64,000 bases of DNA from UBA8337 sp963932545 (GCA_963932545.1 CAWVRH010000001.1:1-64000); one strand, 5' to 3'; numbered from the stretch's first letter, positions 1-9,117 are shown. Made by a program: numbers and translations. Notes: generated from the letters alone by a model not told the origin.

Positions 1-126
1 CCAGTAGAAGCGCCAGTAGAAGCGCCAGTAGAAGCGCCAGCAGAGGCGCCAGTGGAAGTGGCTACAGATGCGGCACCAGAAGCAGACGACGGTGCCGACA
101 AACGTAAAGGTTGGTGGCGGCGTTAA
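1..126 (+). CDS. rne: C-terminal tail of a probable ribonuclease E (partial)
   Basis: Only the last 41 codons are inside the window; the frame is open from base 1 and stops at TAA 124-126. The tail has a Pro-Val-Glu-Ala tetrapeptide repeated about four times, then an acidic stretch, and ends in Lys-Arg-Lys-Gly-Trp-Trp-Arg-Arg. A low-complexity acidic tail closing in a basic Gly-Trp-Trp motif is typical of alphaproteobacterial RNase E, the endonuclease that scaffolds the RNA degradosome. An M48 peptidase gene next door also fits what is usual near rne in this class. The catalytic part is outside the window, so the name is inferred from the tail and context only. Confidence 0.45.
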   Translation, partial: PVEAPVEAPVEAPAEAPVEVATDAAPEADDGADKRKGWWRR

Positions 127-167
127 GCGGCCCCATTACCGCCGCATTCACGACGCAGTATTATAAG

Positions 168-1541
168 ATGAACCGCTGGTTATCCACCCTTTCAGCCCGC
201 AGGCTTTTGCTTGCTGGCCTAATGTTTGCCTGTGCGCTTTGCTTGCCACTGGCGCCAGCGCAAGCGCAAGGCGTGGTGCGCGATGCTGAAATTGAAAGAC
301 TATTACGCGATTACAGCCGTCCGCTTTTAATCGCGGCCGACCTGGAGCCGAAGCGCATTGGCGTTGCCGTTATCAGCGACAAGCGCTTGAACGCTTTTGT
401 GACCAATGGCCAGAATATGTACATTCATACAGGCCTTATTTTAGAGGCCGAAGAACCGAATATGGTCATCGGTGTTTTGGCGCATGAGATAGGCCATATT
501 ACTGGCGGGCATTTGGCACGCGGCAGCGAAGCCCTTTCCAAATCGCAAGGCCCTGCCATCATCGGCACAATTTTGGGGCTGGGTTCTATTTTGGCCGGCG
601 CAGGCGACATTGGCATCGCGCTGATTACGGGTAGCCAGCAACTGGCGCTGCGCAATTACCTCACCTACAACCGAGGGCAAGAAGCCGCGGCCGACAATGT
701 AGCCCTCGACTTACTCGACGCCACCGGCCAATCGACCCAAGGCATTATTGGCATGATGGATACGTTGGCCAATCAAGAAATTCTCTCCGAAGCTTATCAA
801 GACCCGTATGCACGCTCTCACCCGATGTCGCGCGATCGGGTAAATGCTTATCGAGCTGGAGCGGAAGGGTCGCTCTATCAAGATGCCCGAGACGCGGATG
901 AATTGATATTTCGACATAAAATGGCGCAAGGCAAAATCTACGGCTTTCTTGACCGCCCGAATGTCACGCTGCGCCGCTACCGCAATGATGACAGTGCGCC
1001 TGCCCGCTATGCCCGCGGCATCGCTTTATACCGACAGGGCTTGCGTGACGACGCCGTGCACATCGTCGATGGTTTGCTGGCTGAATTCCCAAACAACCCG
1101 TGGCTTTATGAGCTCAAGGGGCAGATTTACTATGAGACAGGAAAAGCCCAAAAGGGCATTGCGCCCTATAAAAAATCGATTGAACTGCAACCCGATGAAC
1201 CCCTATTACTAATTGGCTTGGCGTCATGCCAATTAGGGGTCGGACAATTAGGGGGGCGCGCGCATCGTGATATTAATCAGCAAGCGGTGCGTAATTTGAA
1301 AAAAGCCCTACGCCTCGACCCCAGTAACCCAACCGCCTATCTTCAAATGTCGAAAGGCTACGGACAATTGGGCGAAACCGCCTTGGCGCAATACGCTTTG
1401 GCCGAATATCATGCTGCCCTCGGCAGCCGCGAAGCTAAACATCACGCAAGGCGCGCGGCAAAAGGGTTGAAAAAAGGATCGGTCGAGTATATTCGAACGA
1501 TAGATATAATCAGCGGTCCGGATAAACCCGGCTCTCGGTAA
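168..1541 (+). CDS. Secreted M48-family metallopeptidase with TPR repeats (BepA-like)
   Basis: A 457-residue protein. The start at 168 gives a clean signal peptide (Arg residues, a Leu/Ala core, cleavage near Ala-Gln-Ala at about residue 33); an earlier in-frame start would add an unlikely leader. The zinc motif HEIGH lies at residues 106-110 and the third ligand is in the QEAAAD segment (Glu172). The C-terminal half carries TPR-like helices. Family members in the periplasm act in outer-membrane protein quality control by trimming or removing misassembled proteins. The DsbA-like gene follows after 11 bp, so the two are probably co-transcribed and share an envelope-folding role. The exact substrate is not visible. 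Confidence 0.85.
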   Translation: MNRWLSTLSARRLLLAGLMFACALCLPLAPAQAQGVVRDAEIERLLRDYSRPLLIAADLEPKRIGVAVISDKRLNAFVTNGQNMYIHTGLILEAEEPNMVIGVLAHEIGHITGGHLARGSEALSKSQGPAIIGTILGLGSILAGAGDIGIALITGSQQLALRNYLTYNRGQEAAADNVALDLLDATGQSTQGIIGMMDTLANQEILSEAYQDPYARSHPMSRDRVNAYRAGAEGSLYQDARDADELIFRHKMAQGKIYGFLDRPNVTLRRYRNDDSAPARYARGIALYRQGLRDDAVHIVDGLLAEFPNNPWLYELKGQIYYETGKAQKGIAPYKKSIELQPDEPLLLIGLASCQLGVGQLGGRAHRDINQQAVRNLKKALRLDPSNPTAYLQMSKGYGQLGETALAQYALAEYHAALGSREAKHHARRAAKGLKKGSVEYIRTIDIISGPDKPGSR

Positions 1542-1552
1542 AGGAAACGAAA

Positions 1553-2293
1553 ATGCGATTTGTGAGTGTGATTTTGATGATGGCTGGCCTCGTTATAGCG
1601 GCCCCCCTTCAGGCCGCCCCGTTTAGTGCCGAGCAAGAAAAAGCCATCGAGAAACTGATTGCCGACTATTTTGTGGCAAACCCAGAGAAGCTAGGCGATG
1701 CGCTAGACAGTATGCAGGCTCATTACCAAGAAAAAGAACAACAGCGCATGGCGCAAACCCTAGAGGATAGCGCCGATGCCTTGTATCGCACGGCCAGCGA
1801 CTTCACGCTCGGCCCTGCCGACGCCCCGATTACCATTGTCGAGTTTTTTGATTATAATTGCGGCTATTGCAAACGCGCTTTGGCGCCTTTGATGCAAACC
1901 CTCGATGAAAATGATGACGTGCGATTGGTCTTCAAAGAGCTGCCTATTTTAAGCCCTGACTCGCGTTTGGCTGCCAAAACTGCCCTCGCGCTCGACGACC
2001 CGCTTACTTTTTTGAGCTATCACACCAAGTTGATGACCCATAAGGGGTCGGTAAACCAAACGGTAATTGATAAAACGCTGACGGATTTGAAACTCTCTCC
2101 CAAAGCCATCGCCAAGAAATCGAAGTCGAAAGACATTGCCAAAGCCATCGAAGACACCAGCGAACTGGCCGAACGACTTGGCATTAACGGCACGCCCGCT
2201 TTCATCATTAATGGCTCTCTCTATCCCGGCGCCCTAGAGGCCGCAGACCTCGCTACTGCCATTGGTAAAGCGCGCGAAGAGCTAACTAATTAA
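1553..2293 (+). CDS. Periplasmic DsbA-family thiol:disulfide oxidoreductase
   Basis: 246 residues with a signal peptide (cleavage near residue 21-22), a helical N-terminal segment of about 60 residues, then a thioredoxin fold. The redox pair is Cys-Gly-Tyr-Cys at residues 103-106, inside an FFDYNCGYC context, and a cis-proline loop (GTPAF) lies near the C-terminus. The extra N-terminal helices resemble ScsC/BdbD-type proteins, which can oligomerise and act as isomerases, rather than classical monomeric DsbA. It is 11 bp downstream of the M48 peptidase gene and meets thiG tail to tail with one base between them. Oxidase versus isomerase activity cannot be told from sequence. Confidence 0.88.
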   Translation: MRFVSVILMMAGLVIAAPLQAAPFSAEQEKAIEKLIADYFVANPEKLGDALDSMQAHYQEKEQQRMAQTLEDSADALYRTASDFTLGPADAPITIVEFFDYNCGYCKRALAPLMQTLDENDDVRLVFKELPILSPDSRLAAKTALALDDPLTFLSYHTKLMTHKGSVNQTVIDKTLTDLKLSPKAIAKKSKSKDIAKAIEDTSELAERLGINGTPAFIINGSLYPGALEAADLATAIGKAREELTN

Positions 2294-2294
2294 G

Positions 2295-3089
2295 CTAAAT
2301 AAGGCCTGCCAAAGGCGAGCTTGGGTCGGCATACATGCGCTTGCCCATGCGCCCAGCCAAATAGGCTTGGCGCCCCGCGATGACCGCATTTTTCATGGCT
2401 TCGGCCATCAATAACGGGTTTTTCGCTTCGGCAATCGCCGTGTTCATCAACACGCCATCGCAGCCCAGCTCCATCGCAATGGCAGCGTCGGACGCCGTGC
2501 CCACACCAGCATCTACCAATACAGGCACTTTGGCTTGTTCGATAATCAACCGAATGTTTACCGGATTTTGAATACCCAAACCCGAACCAATGGGAGCCGC
2601 CAAAGGCATGATGGCGCAACAGCCCATGTCTTCTAGCTCTTTGGCCATAATCGGGTCATCGCTGCAATAAACCATCACCTCGAATCCCTCTTTGATGAGC
2701 AGCTCGGCCGAGCGAAGCGTCTCTATCATATTCGGATAGAGGGTTTTCTTATCGCCCAAAACTTCCAGTTTCACCAAGCTCCAACCGCCCGCTTCGCGCG
2801 CCAGTCGCAAAGTGCGCACGGCATCTTCGCCGGTAAAACAGCCAGCGGTATTGGGCAAATAAGTGAATTTCTTCGGGTCGATATAATCGACCAACATAGG
2901 CGCTGTCGTGTCAGTCAGGTTTACGCGGCGCACGGCCACGGTAACAATCTCGGCGCCTGCGGCCTCGGCTGCTGCGGCGTTTTCGGCATAATCTTTATAT
3001 TTTCCGGTGCCGACAATAAGGCGTGAAGAAAAATGACGCCCCGCAATGACCAGCCCGTCTTCTGATTTGTCTGTTTTGCTTGCGCTCAT
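2295..3089 (-). CDS. thiG: Thiazole synthase ThiG
   Basis: 264 residues. ThiG condenses 1-deoxyxylulose 5-phosphate, dehydroglycine and the sulfur carried by ThiS thiocarboxylate into the thiazole phosphate of thiamine. The N-terminus (LVIAGRHFSSRLIVGTGKY), the Schiff-base lysine segment LVKLEVLGD and the phosphate-binding GVGTASDAA and DGVLMNTAIA segments are all present. The start at 3089 is chosen over an in-frame codon at 3104 because a GGAGGG ribosome site sits just before it and the gene then begins directly after the thiS stop. Thiamine genes such as thiO, thiE and thiC are not adjacent. Confidence 0.93.
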   Translation of the reverse strand: MSASKTDKSEDGLVIAGRHFSSRLIVGTGKYKDYAENAAAAEAAGAEIVTVAVRRVNLTDTTAPMLVDYIDPKKFTYLPNTAGCFTGEDAVRTLRLAREAGGWSLVKLEVLGDKKTLYPNMIETLRSAELLIKEGFEVMVYCSDDPIMAKELEDMGCCAIMPLAAPIGSGLGIQNPVNIRLIIEQAKVPVLVDAGVGTASDAAIAMELGCDGVLMNTAIAEAKNPLLMAEAMKNAVIAGRQAYLAGRMGKRMYADPSSPLAGLI

Positions 3090-3090
3090 C

Positions 3091-3291
3091 TCACCCTCCG
3101 CCAATAAAATGGACTATTTCCACTCGGTCGCCATCGCCAAGCTCATGTGTGTCATAAGCTGATTTCACGACAATTTCTAGATTATGCTCCACGGCAATTT
3201 TTGTTCGCGGCAAACCCAATTGATTCAACAAATCAGCCACATACAAAGGGGCTTCAAAGGCGTGTTCTTCGCCGTTTACAAAAATTTTCAT
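3091..3291 (-). CDS. thiS: Sulfur carrier protein ThiS
   Basis: 66 residues, a ubiquitin-like fold starting MKIFVNGEEH and ending HFIGGG. The terminal Gly-Gly is adenylated and thiocarboxylated to deliver sulfur to ThiG. The internal start at 3291 matches the family length; an upstream in-frame start would add 15 residues that do not look like ThiS. The stop is one base before the thiG start, so the two are almost certainly translated together. No thi-box (TPP) riboswitch is recognisable in the 160 bp between this gene and divergent aroQ. Confidence 0.9.
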   Translation of the reverse strand: MKIFVNGEEHAFEAPLYVADLLNQLGLPRTKIAVEHNLEIVVKSAYDTHELGDGDRVEIVHFIGGG

Positions 3292-3452
3292 CTGGGCTCT
3301 CCAAAGCTGTCCCGATAATGCAAATCTGGCGCCCAAAGCGCAAGCCCCCTGCCTCTCTCAAATGAATTAAGGCTGTTGAAAAACTTGCACTTTTTTGAAA
3401 TCTCAGCTACCCAAAATAGACTAATTACCTCGTTTAAAGGAAACCAGCGTCG

Positions 3453-3896
3453 ATGGCTCAGGCAATCACGATTATTAATGGCCCCAATTTAAACTTGCTC
3501 GGCACCCGCGAGCCAGACATTTATGGCACCACCACTTTGGCGGATATCGAAGCCATGTGCGTGGCGCGTGCCAAAACCCATGGACTGAGCGCCCATTGCT
3601 TTCAAAGCAATGATGAAGGCGAGCTGGTCAATCTCATCCAACAAGCACGGGAGAGTGCGGCCGGCCTGGTTATCAATGCGGGCGCTTACTCGCATACCTC
3701 CGTCGCCATTCTCGATGCCTTGCAGGCGGTGGCTGCCCCGATTATGGAAGTTCATTTATCTAATATTTTCGCCCGCGAAGAATTTCGTCATCACTCCTAT
3801 GTCTCTGGTGTGGCGGCAGGTGTCATTTGTGGGCTCGGTGCGCAAGGCTATGAAATGGCTATCGACGCGCTCGCAACTCGTTTAAACTCACTGTAA
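3453..3896 (+). CDS. aroQ: Type II 3-dehydroquinate dehydratase
   Basis: 147 residues, normal for the class II enzyme. It dehydrates 3-dehydroquinate to 3-dehydroshikimate in the shikimate pathway and forms a dodecamer in the cytoplasm. The N-terminal INGPNLNLLGTREP motif, the catalytic Tyr24 in DIYG, the NAGAYSHTS segment and the catalytic His101 in EVHLSN are all present. It is followed 21 bp later by accB and then accC, the usual aroQ-accB-accC arrangement of proteobacteria, so it is likely the first gene of that operon. Confidence 0.95.
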   Translation: MAQAITIINGPNLNLLGTREPDIYGTTTLADIEAMCVARAKTHGLSAHCFQSNDEGELVNLIQQARESAAGLVINAGAYSHTSVAILDALQAVAAPIMEVHLSNIFAREEFRHHSYVSGVAAGVICGLGAQGYEMAIDALATRLNSL

Positions 3897-3917
3897 ATCT
3901 AGCCATAAGAGGATCCC

Positions 3918-4358
3918 ATGGCCAAATTACCAGATAAAAAGACAATCAAAGAACTTGCTGATTTGTTGGCCGATACGGGCCTAAGTGAGATTGAAGTTGA
4001 AACTGGCGAAGTTCGCATTCGTGTGGCCCGCCAAGGGGTTGGTGTGAATGCGGTTGTGCCGGCACCCATCGCTGCAGCGCCTGCCCCCGTAGCCGCTGCC
4101 GAAGCACCTGCCCCCGCCGAGCTAGCTGGCGCGTTAAAATCTCCGATGGTAGGCACCGCCTATTTATCGCCAGAGCCGGGCGTAGCTAATTTCGTCAAAG
4201 TGGGCGATAGCGTCAGCAAAGGCCAAACGCTTCTCATCGTCGAGGCGATGAAAACCATGAACCCGATTGCCGCAAACAAATCCGGTAAAATTACGCAAAT
4301 TATCGTTGGCAATGAACAGCCCGTCGAGTTCGACGAAGTGCTGATGGTTATCGAGTAA
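3918..4358 (+). CDS. accB: Biotin carboxyl carrier protein of acetyl-CoA carboxylase
   Basis: 146 residues. An N-terminal helical part is joined by an Ala/Pro-rich linker (about residues 47-70) to the C-terminal biotinyl domain. The biotinylated lysine is Lys112 in the EAMKTMN motif. The protein carries carboxybiotin between biotin carboxylase (AccC, next gene, 3 bp away) and the carboxyltransferase, giving malonyl-CoA for fatty-acid synthesis. An AGAGG ribosome site precedes the ATG. Confidence 0.95.
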   Translation: MAKLPDKKTIKELADLLADTGLSEIEVETGEVRIRVARQGVGVNAVVPAPIAAAPAPVAAAEAPAPAELAGALKSPMVGTAYLSPEPGVANFVKVGDSVSKGQTLLIVEAMKTMNPIAANKSGKITQIIVGNEQPVEFDEVLMVIE

Positions 4359-4361
4359 TCC

Positions 4362-5711
4362 ATGGTCAGCAAAATCCTGATTGCCAATCGCGGCGAAATT
4401 GCTTTGCGGGTTATCCGTGCCTGCCGCGAAATGGGCATTGCCTCCGTGGCCGTGCATTCCACCGCCGATGATACCGCCATGCATGTGCGCTTGGCCGATG
4501 AAAGCGTCTGCATTGGCCCACCGTCTGCCGCCAATAGTTACTTAAGCATTCCGGCGATTATCGCAGCTTGCGAAATCACAGGCGCCGATGCCGTGCATCC
4601 AGGCTATGGCTTCTTGTCCGAGAACGCCAAATTCGCACAAATTTTGGAAGAACATAACATTACCTTCATCGGCCCAACGGCTGAGCATATCAATCTGATG
4701 GGCGACAAAATCGCTGCCAAAGCCAAAGCCATTGAGCTGGGTATCCCCGTGGTTCCGGGCTCAGACGGCGAAGTGAAAACAGCTGAAGATGCCCGCGCCG
4801 TGGGCGCCAAAATGGGCTTTCCTGTTTTGGTAAAAGCGGCCTCAGGCGGCGGTGGACGCGGCATGAAGATTGCCCTCACCGAAGACGATATCGAAGAAGC
4901 CTTCACCACCGCCCGCTCGGAATCCAAAGCGGCGTTCGGCGATGATACGGTTTATATTGAGAAATATCTTGGCAAGCCGCGCCATATTGAAATTCAAGTT
5001 GCCTGCGACACGCACGGCAATGCGGTGCATTTGGGCGAGCGCGATTGCTCGCTGCAACGCCGCCACCAAAAGGTATTAGAAGAAGCGCCCTCCACCGTTT
5101 TGGATGATGCGGCCCGCGCTAAAATTGGTAAAATTGTAACCGACGCTATGGTCGGCATGAGCTATCGCGGTGTCGGCACGGTCGAGTTTTTATTCGAGAA
5201 TGATGAATTTTATTTCATCGAGATGAACACCCGCCTGCAAGTCGAGCATCCGGTTACCGAAGCCATTACCGGCATTGATTTGGTGCGCGAACAAATTCGC
5301 GTCGCGCAAGGCGAAAAACTGAGCTTTACCCAAGACGATGTGAAATTCTCTGGCCATGCCATCGAGTGCCGCATCAATGCCGAGAACGCCGAAACCTTCA
5401 CCCCGTCACCAGGCACAATTCAAACTTATCATGCGCCCGGTGGTTTAGGGGTACGGATGGATAGCGCGATTTATTCTGGCTATTCTATTCCGCCCTATTA
5501 CGACAGCCTCATTGGCAAGTTGATCGTCCATGCCGAAACCCGCGAGGCCTGTTTAATGCGCCTAGAGCGTGCCTTGGGTGAGTTTGCCATCGATGGTGTG
5601 GAGACGACGATTCCGCTATTTGAAAAACTGCTACCGAATGAAGACTTCCGCAAAGCCAATTATGACATCCATTGGTTGGAAGCGTTTTTGGGAATGAAAG
5701 AAGCGGATTAA
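4362..5711 (+). CDS. accC: Biotin carboxylase subunit of acetyl-CoA carboxylase
   Basis: 449 residues, standard length. It uses ATP and bicarbonate to carboxylate the biotin on AccB. The N-terminal domain starts KILIANRGEIALR, the ATP-grasp glycine loop is KAASGGGGRGMK, and the conserved ERDCSLQRRHQKVLEEAPS and MNTRLQVEHPVTE segments are intact. It begins 3 bp after accB. Its stop overlaps the end of the convergent DUF2155 gene by 4 bp, so there is no room for a terminator between them. Confidence 0.96.
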   Translation: MVSKILIANRGEIALRVIRACREMGIASVAVHSTADDTAMHVRLADESVCIGPPSAANSYLSIPAIIAACEITGADAVHPGYGFLSENAKFAQILEEHNITFIGPTAEHINLMGDKIAAKAKAIELGIPVVPGSDGEVKTAEDARAVGAKMGFPVLVKAASGGGGRGMKIALTEDDIEEAFTTARSESKAAFGDDTVYIEKYLGKPRHIEIQVACDTHGNAVHLGERDCSLQRRHQKVLEEAPSTVLDDAARAKIGKIVTDAMVGMSYRGVGTVEFLFENDEFYFIEMNTRLQVEHPVTEAITGIDLVREQIRVAQGEKLSFTQDDVKFSGHAIECRINAENAETFTPSPGTIQTYHAPGGLGVRMDSAIYSGYSIPPYYDSLIGKLIVHAETREACLMRLERALGEFAIDGVETTIPLFEKLLPNEDFRKANYDIHWLEAFLGMKEAD

Positions 5712-6337
5712 TTAGTTCGCGTCGGCGGCAGACTTTTGCCGGTGAAAATCATCCCGTCTTCGGTTTTGCACGACAAGGGCCATAGGTCATAAACCGCATG
5801 TTCCAACGCGTGAATGCCGGGGCTGGAAGCAAACATCCAGCCGCTAAACAGGCTGCGGTCGGCGCCATTTTTAAATTCTGAAACTTGCAAAAACGATTTC
5901 GTTTCGGGCGGTTCTTCCGGCGGTGTCGAGATGCAATCTTGCATCGTCAAAGTCAGCGCGCCGATGGTCACTTCTTCGCCTGCGCGCAAATTAATGTCGC
6001 GCACTTTCGCGGTCACTTTATGGAGCAAAGAAAACGTCCCAATTCGCATCGATCGGTCTTTTGTATTGGCGTCCCCTTGGGTTGGAACATCCAGCGTTGG
6101 CACAATGAAAACCGACAAACTCGGATCGCTCTGCGTCCCTTCTTCGGTAAAGAAATCTTCCTCTGCCGCATCCGACGAGAGCTCTTCTTCACTCGGCGGA
6201 GGTGGCACCAGCAGGATTGGCGGCATCATTTTATCATCGAAAATTTCGGCCCGCGCCGGGCTAGATGCGCAAGCCATCGCCAAAAGCGCAACCCCGGCAA
6301 GCCTAATAGCAAAACGATGTGACGCGGTATGGAGCAC
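5708..6337 (-). CDS. DUF2155 secreted protein
   Basis: About 209 residues from the proposed GTG at 6337, which lies one base after the mlaD stop and gives a textbook signal peptide (basic start, LAGVALLAMA core, Ala-Arg-Ala cleavage). Upstream in-frame starts at 6370 (ATG) and 6406 (TTG) would overlap mlaD, so the start is uncertain. The C-terminal domain has the DUF2155 pattern: FSGWMFASSPGIHALEHAVYDLW with two cysteines. The family is usually found beside mlaD and the NDUFA12 gene in alphaproteobacteria and its function is unknown. A Pro- and acid-rich segment separates signal peptide and domain. Confidence 0.8.
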   Translation of the reverse strand: MLHTASHRFAIRLAGVALLAMACASSPARAEIFDDKMMPPILLVPPPPSEEELSSDAAEEDFFTEEGTQSDPSLSVFIVPTLDVPTQGDANTKDRSMRIGTFSLLHKVTAKVRDINLRAGEEVTIGALTLTMQDCISTPPEEPPETKSFLQVSEFKNGADRSLFSGWMFASSPGIHALEHAVYDLWPLSCKTEDGMIFTGKSLPPTRTN

Positions 6338-6338
6338 T

Positions 6339-6809
6339 CTATTTAGACGTGCCCTCAGCACTTTCCTCATCGCCCGCGCTAAACAACGCTTGGCTGACCA
6401 GACCAATTAAATCGACGGATCCTTGCGTGTAGAGAATTTCATCGCCAGCGGCCAGCATGTCTTCGCTGCCCCCGGGGGACAAGGATACATAATTGCCGCC
6501 CAAAAGGCCTTCGCTGGTAATCTTGGCGCTCGAATCATCGGGCAATTCGACATCGCCAGAAATGCTGAACTTGGCAACTGCGTAATAGCTTTGTGGGTCG
6601 AGCGTCAGGCCGGTTACCGTGCCAACTTTAATGCCAGACATGCGCACATCACTACCCACGGTCAGCCCATCGACGCGGTCGAATTGGGCGTTCAAGGCAT
6701 AGCCCTCGCCGCTATCGGCCTCGGTGACGGAATAGCCATAGAGAATAAACAAAGTGGCGATAACCAGAACGGCGGCTCCGACCAGTGTTTCAACGAGATT
6801 ATCTTTCAT
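6339..6809 (-). CDS. mlaD: MlaD-type substrate-binding protein of phospholipid transport
   Basis: 156 residues. One N-terminal transmembrane helix (about residues 7-27) anchors an MCE domain (VDGLTVGSDVRMSGIKVGTV). MlaD sits in the inner membrane facing the periplasm as a ring that passes lipids in the Mla system, which keeps the outer-membrane lipid bilayer asymmetric. Genes for the matching permease and ATPase (MlaE, MlaF) are also in this window but far away at 35.4-37 kb, a split arrangement common in alphaproteobacteria. Confidence 0.9.
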   Translation of the reverse strand: MKDNLVETLVGAAVLVIATLFILYGYSVTEADSGEGYALNAQFDRVDGLTVGSDVRMSGIKVGTVTGLTLDPQSYYAVAKFSISGDVELPDDSSAKITSEGLLGGNYVSLSPGGSEDMLAAGDEILYTQGSVDLIGLVSQALFSAGDEESAEGTSK

Positions 6810-6844
6810 GGCGTTTCCTTTGCGAGCGACCCATTACCGGGTTT

Positions 6845-7234
6845 TTATTCAGGTTTCCAAGCGTTATAACCTTCAGCATAAGACGCCGCATCGGCGGGGC
6901 CTGCTGGCTTATGGGCATCTTTAGTGCCGGTCATATTCATTTGATGCGGCTGCATCCAATCTCGTTTTGTCATATTGGCGACGTCTGGCGTTTCATCGAC
7001 GGTATAATGCAGCCAGCCGTGCCATTCCGCGGGCACGCGTGAGGTTTCAATGTCGCCATTGTAAATCACCCAGCGGCGCGTTTTACCGTTAATCGAGGCA
7101 GCTTTTTTGTCGATGTAATAGCAATTGCCTTGTTCATCCACGCCCACCAGCTCGCCACGGCGCCATGTGTTCAACAAAGTGCCGAGCGTTTGGTGATTCC
7201 ACCAGGTAAAAATCGTTTTTAGAAAAACCATCAT
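6845..7234 (-). CDS. NADH:ubiquinone oxidoreductase accessory subunit, NDUFA12 family
   Basis: 129 residues (128 if the second of two adjacent ATG codons is used). The sequence has the B17.2/NDUFA12 pattern: GTLLNTWRRGELVGVDEQGNCYY, RRWVIYNG, and VPAEWHGWLHYTVDETP. These proteins are small peripheral subunits of respiratory complex I found in alphaproteobacteria and mitochondria and help stabilise the matrix-side arm. The gene is placed just upstream of mlaD, as is usual in this class. The nuo operon itself is not in the window. Confidence 0.92.
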   Translation of the reverse strand: MMVFLKTIFTWWNHQTLGTLLNTWRRGELVGVDEQGNCYYIDKKAASINGKTRRWVIYNGDIETSRVPAEWHGWLHYTVDETPDVANMTKRDWMQPHQMNMTGTKDAHKPAGPADAASYAEGYNAWKPE

Positions 7235-7314
7235 CTAGTTGCGCTCCATTCGGCCTTAGCATAAACCAAGCCGCCTTAAAAAACACGAGTAAAAGACGCC
7301 CTGTCTGAACTGTC

Positions 7315-9117
7315 TTACTCGCTATCTCCCGCTTTGCCCTCGGGCGTTGGCGCGGGCAAGTTCAAACGAATATGCAGCTCGCGTAGTTGCGCGTTGGACA
7401 CAGGGCTTGGCGCTTGCATCAGCAAATCTTCGGCTTGCTGGTTCATCGGGAAAGCCACCACTTCGCGCAAATTCTCTTGCTCGGCCAACATCATCACAAT
7501 GCGGTCCACGCCCGGGGCAATGCCGCCATGGGGCGGTGCGCCAAAGCGGAAGGCATTCAACATGCCGCCAAATTCTTTTTCCACCACAGCATCATCATAA
7601 CCAGCCAGCTCAAATGCTTTCAGCATAATCTCTGGCTTATGGTTCCGAATGGCGCCCGAGGATAGCTCGATGCCATTGCAAACGATGTCATATTGGTAGC
7701 CCTTGATATCCAGAGGATCCATGCTCTCCAAAGCTTCCATGCCACCTTGCGGCATCGAAAACGGATTGTGCGAAAAGTCCAGCTTGCCCGTCGTCTCATC
7801 GATTTCATACATCGGGAAATCGACAATCCAGCAGAAGGCAAATTGGTCGCTATCCATCAGGTCCAGCTCCGTCCCCACGCGATTACGCGCACGGCCTGCA
7901 AACTCAGCAAACTCCCTCGGCACGCCCGCGCAGAAGAACACTGCGTCGCCATCTTCGAGGCCTAATTGCGTGCGAATTTGTTCGGTGCGCTCGGCACCAA
8001 TGTTTTTCGCCAAGGGGCCTGCACCCTCGCCATCGCGGAAGAAAATATAGCCAAGGCCTGGTTGGCCTTCGCCTTGCGCCCAAGAGTTCATCCGGTCACA
8101 AAACGCACGGCTACCGCCGGTTTTGGCTGGAATAGCCCAAACGCGAACTTTGTCGTTCTTCTCAATCATGCCCGCAAAAATCTTGAAGTTGGAGCCGGCA
8201 AAACTGGCCGTCACGTCTTCCATTTCAATCGGAATACGCAAATCTGGTTTATCCGAGCCGTATTTTTGCATGGCTTCGGCGTAGGGAATGCGCGGGAAGG
8301 TCTCGGTCACGCGCTTGCCTTTGCCAAATTCGACAAAGACATCGTGCAACACAGGCTCCACCGCTTGGAAAACGTCTTCTTGCGTCACAAAGCTCATCTC
8401 TAGGTCGAGCTGGTAGAACTCGCCCGGCGAACGGTCGGCACGCGCATCTTCATCGCGGAAACATGGTGCAATTTGGAAATAACGGTCAAAGCCCGCCACC
8501 ATCAGCATTTGCTTAAACTGTTGCGGAGCTTGCGGCAGCGCATAAAAACGCCCTGGGTGGGTGCGCGATGGCACCAAAAAGTCGCGCGCGCCTTCGGGGC
8601 TCGACGCCGTCAGAATGGGGGTCTGATATTCGCGAAAACCATCGTCTGTCATGCGACGACGCAGCCAAGCGATGATATCCGAGCGCAGCACGATATTGCT
8701 GTGCAATGTTTCGCGGCGCAAATCTAGGAAGCGATAACGCAAGCGAATGTCTTCTGGGTAGTCTGGCTCGCCAAACACTGGCAATGGCAAATCGTTCGCT
8801 TCCGATAGAACTTCTAATTTAGAGACATATATCTCAACATCGCCAGTTGGCAGATTAGGGTTTTTGGCATCGGCATCGCGAGCCACCACTTTGCCTTCGG
8901 CGCGCAATACGCTTTCGGGGCGCGCGCCCTCGGCCACGGCAAAAAATGGGCTGGAAGGTTCGATAACCAATTGCGTCAAACCAAAGTGATCGCGCAAGTC
9001 GATAAACAGCAAGCCACCATGGTCGCGCTTACGATGCACCCAGCCCGATAGACGGACGGTTTGGTCTAGGTTCTCGGCGCGCAAGGCGCCGCAATTATGG
9101 CTACGATACTCGTGCAT
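7315..9117 (-). CDS. aspS: Aspartyl-tRNA synthetase
   Basis: 600 residues, the bacterial-type length. An N-terminal OB-fold anticodon-binding domain (RSHNCGALRAENLDQTVRLS onward) is followed by the class II catalytic core with motif 2 (FRDEDARADRSPGEFYQLD), the bacterial insertion domain and motif 3 (GGIAPGVDRIVMML). It charges tRNA-Asp with aspartate. Whether it also charges tRNA-Asn, as many alphaproteobacterial enzymes do, cannot be decided here without the genome-wide set of asnS and gatCAB genes. The gene starts a leftward group with NDUFA12 and mlaD. Confidence 0.96.
   Translation of the reverse strand: MHEYRSHNCGALRAENLDQTVRLSGWVHRKRDHGGLLFIDLRDHFGLTQLVIEPSSPFFAVAEGARPESVLRAEGKVVARDADAKNPNLPTGDVEIYVSKLEVLSEANDLPLPVFGEPDYPEDIRLRYRFLDLRRETLHSNIVLRSDIIAWLRRRMTDDGFREYQTPILTASSPEGARDFLVPSRTHPGRFYALPQAPQQFKQMLMVAGFDRYFQIAPCFRDEDARADRSPGEFYQLDLEMSFVTQEDVFQAVEPVLHDVFVEFGKGKRVTETFPRIPYAEAMQKYGSDKPDLRIPIEMEDVTASFAGSNFKIFAGMIEKNDKVRVWAIPAKTGGSRAFCDRMNSWAQGEGQPGLGYIFFRDGEGAGPLAKNIGAERTEQIRTQLGLEDGDAVFFCAGVPREFAEFAGRARNRVGTELDLMDSDQFAFCWIVDFPMYEIDETTGKLDFSHNPFSMPQGGMEALESMDPLDIKGYQYDIVCNGIELSSGAIRNHKPEIMLKAFELAGYDDAVVEKEFGGMLNAFRFGAPPHGGIAPGVDRIVMMLAEQENLREVVAFPMNQQAEDLLMQAPSPVSNAQLRELHIRLNLPAPTPEGKAGDSE

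Noticed and set aside
3292..3452. TPP riboswitch in front of thiS-thiG
   Set aside because: A CTGAGA string occurs on the minus strand, but the second half of the thi-box and the required pairing are missing.
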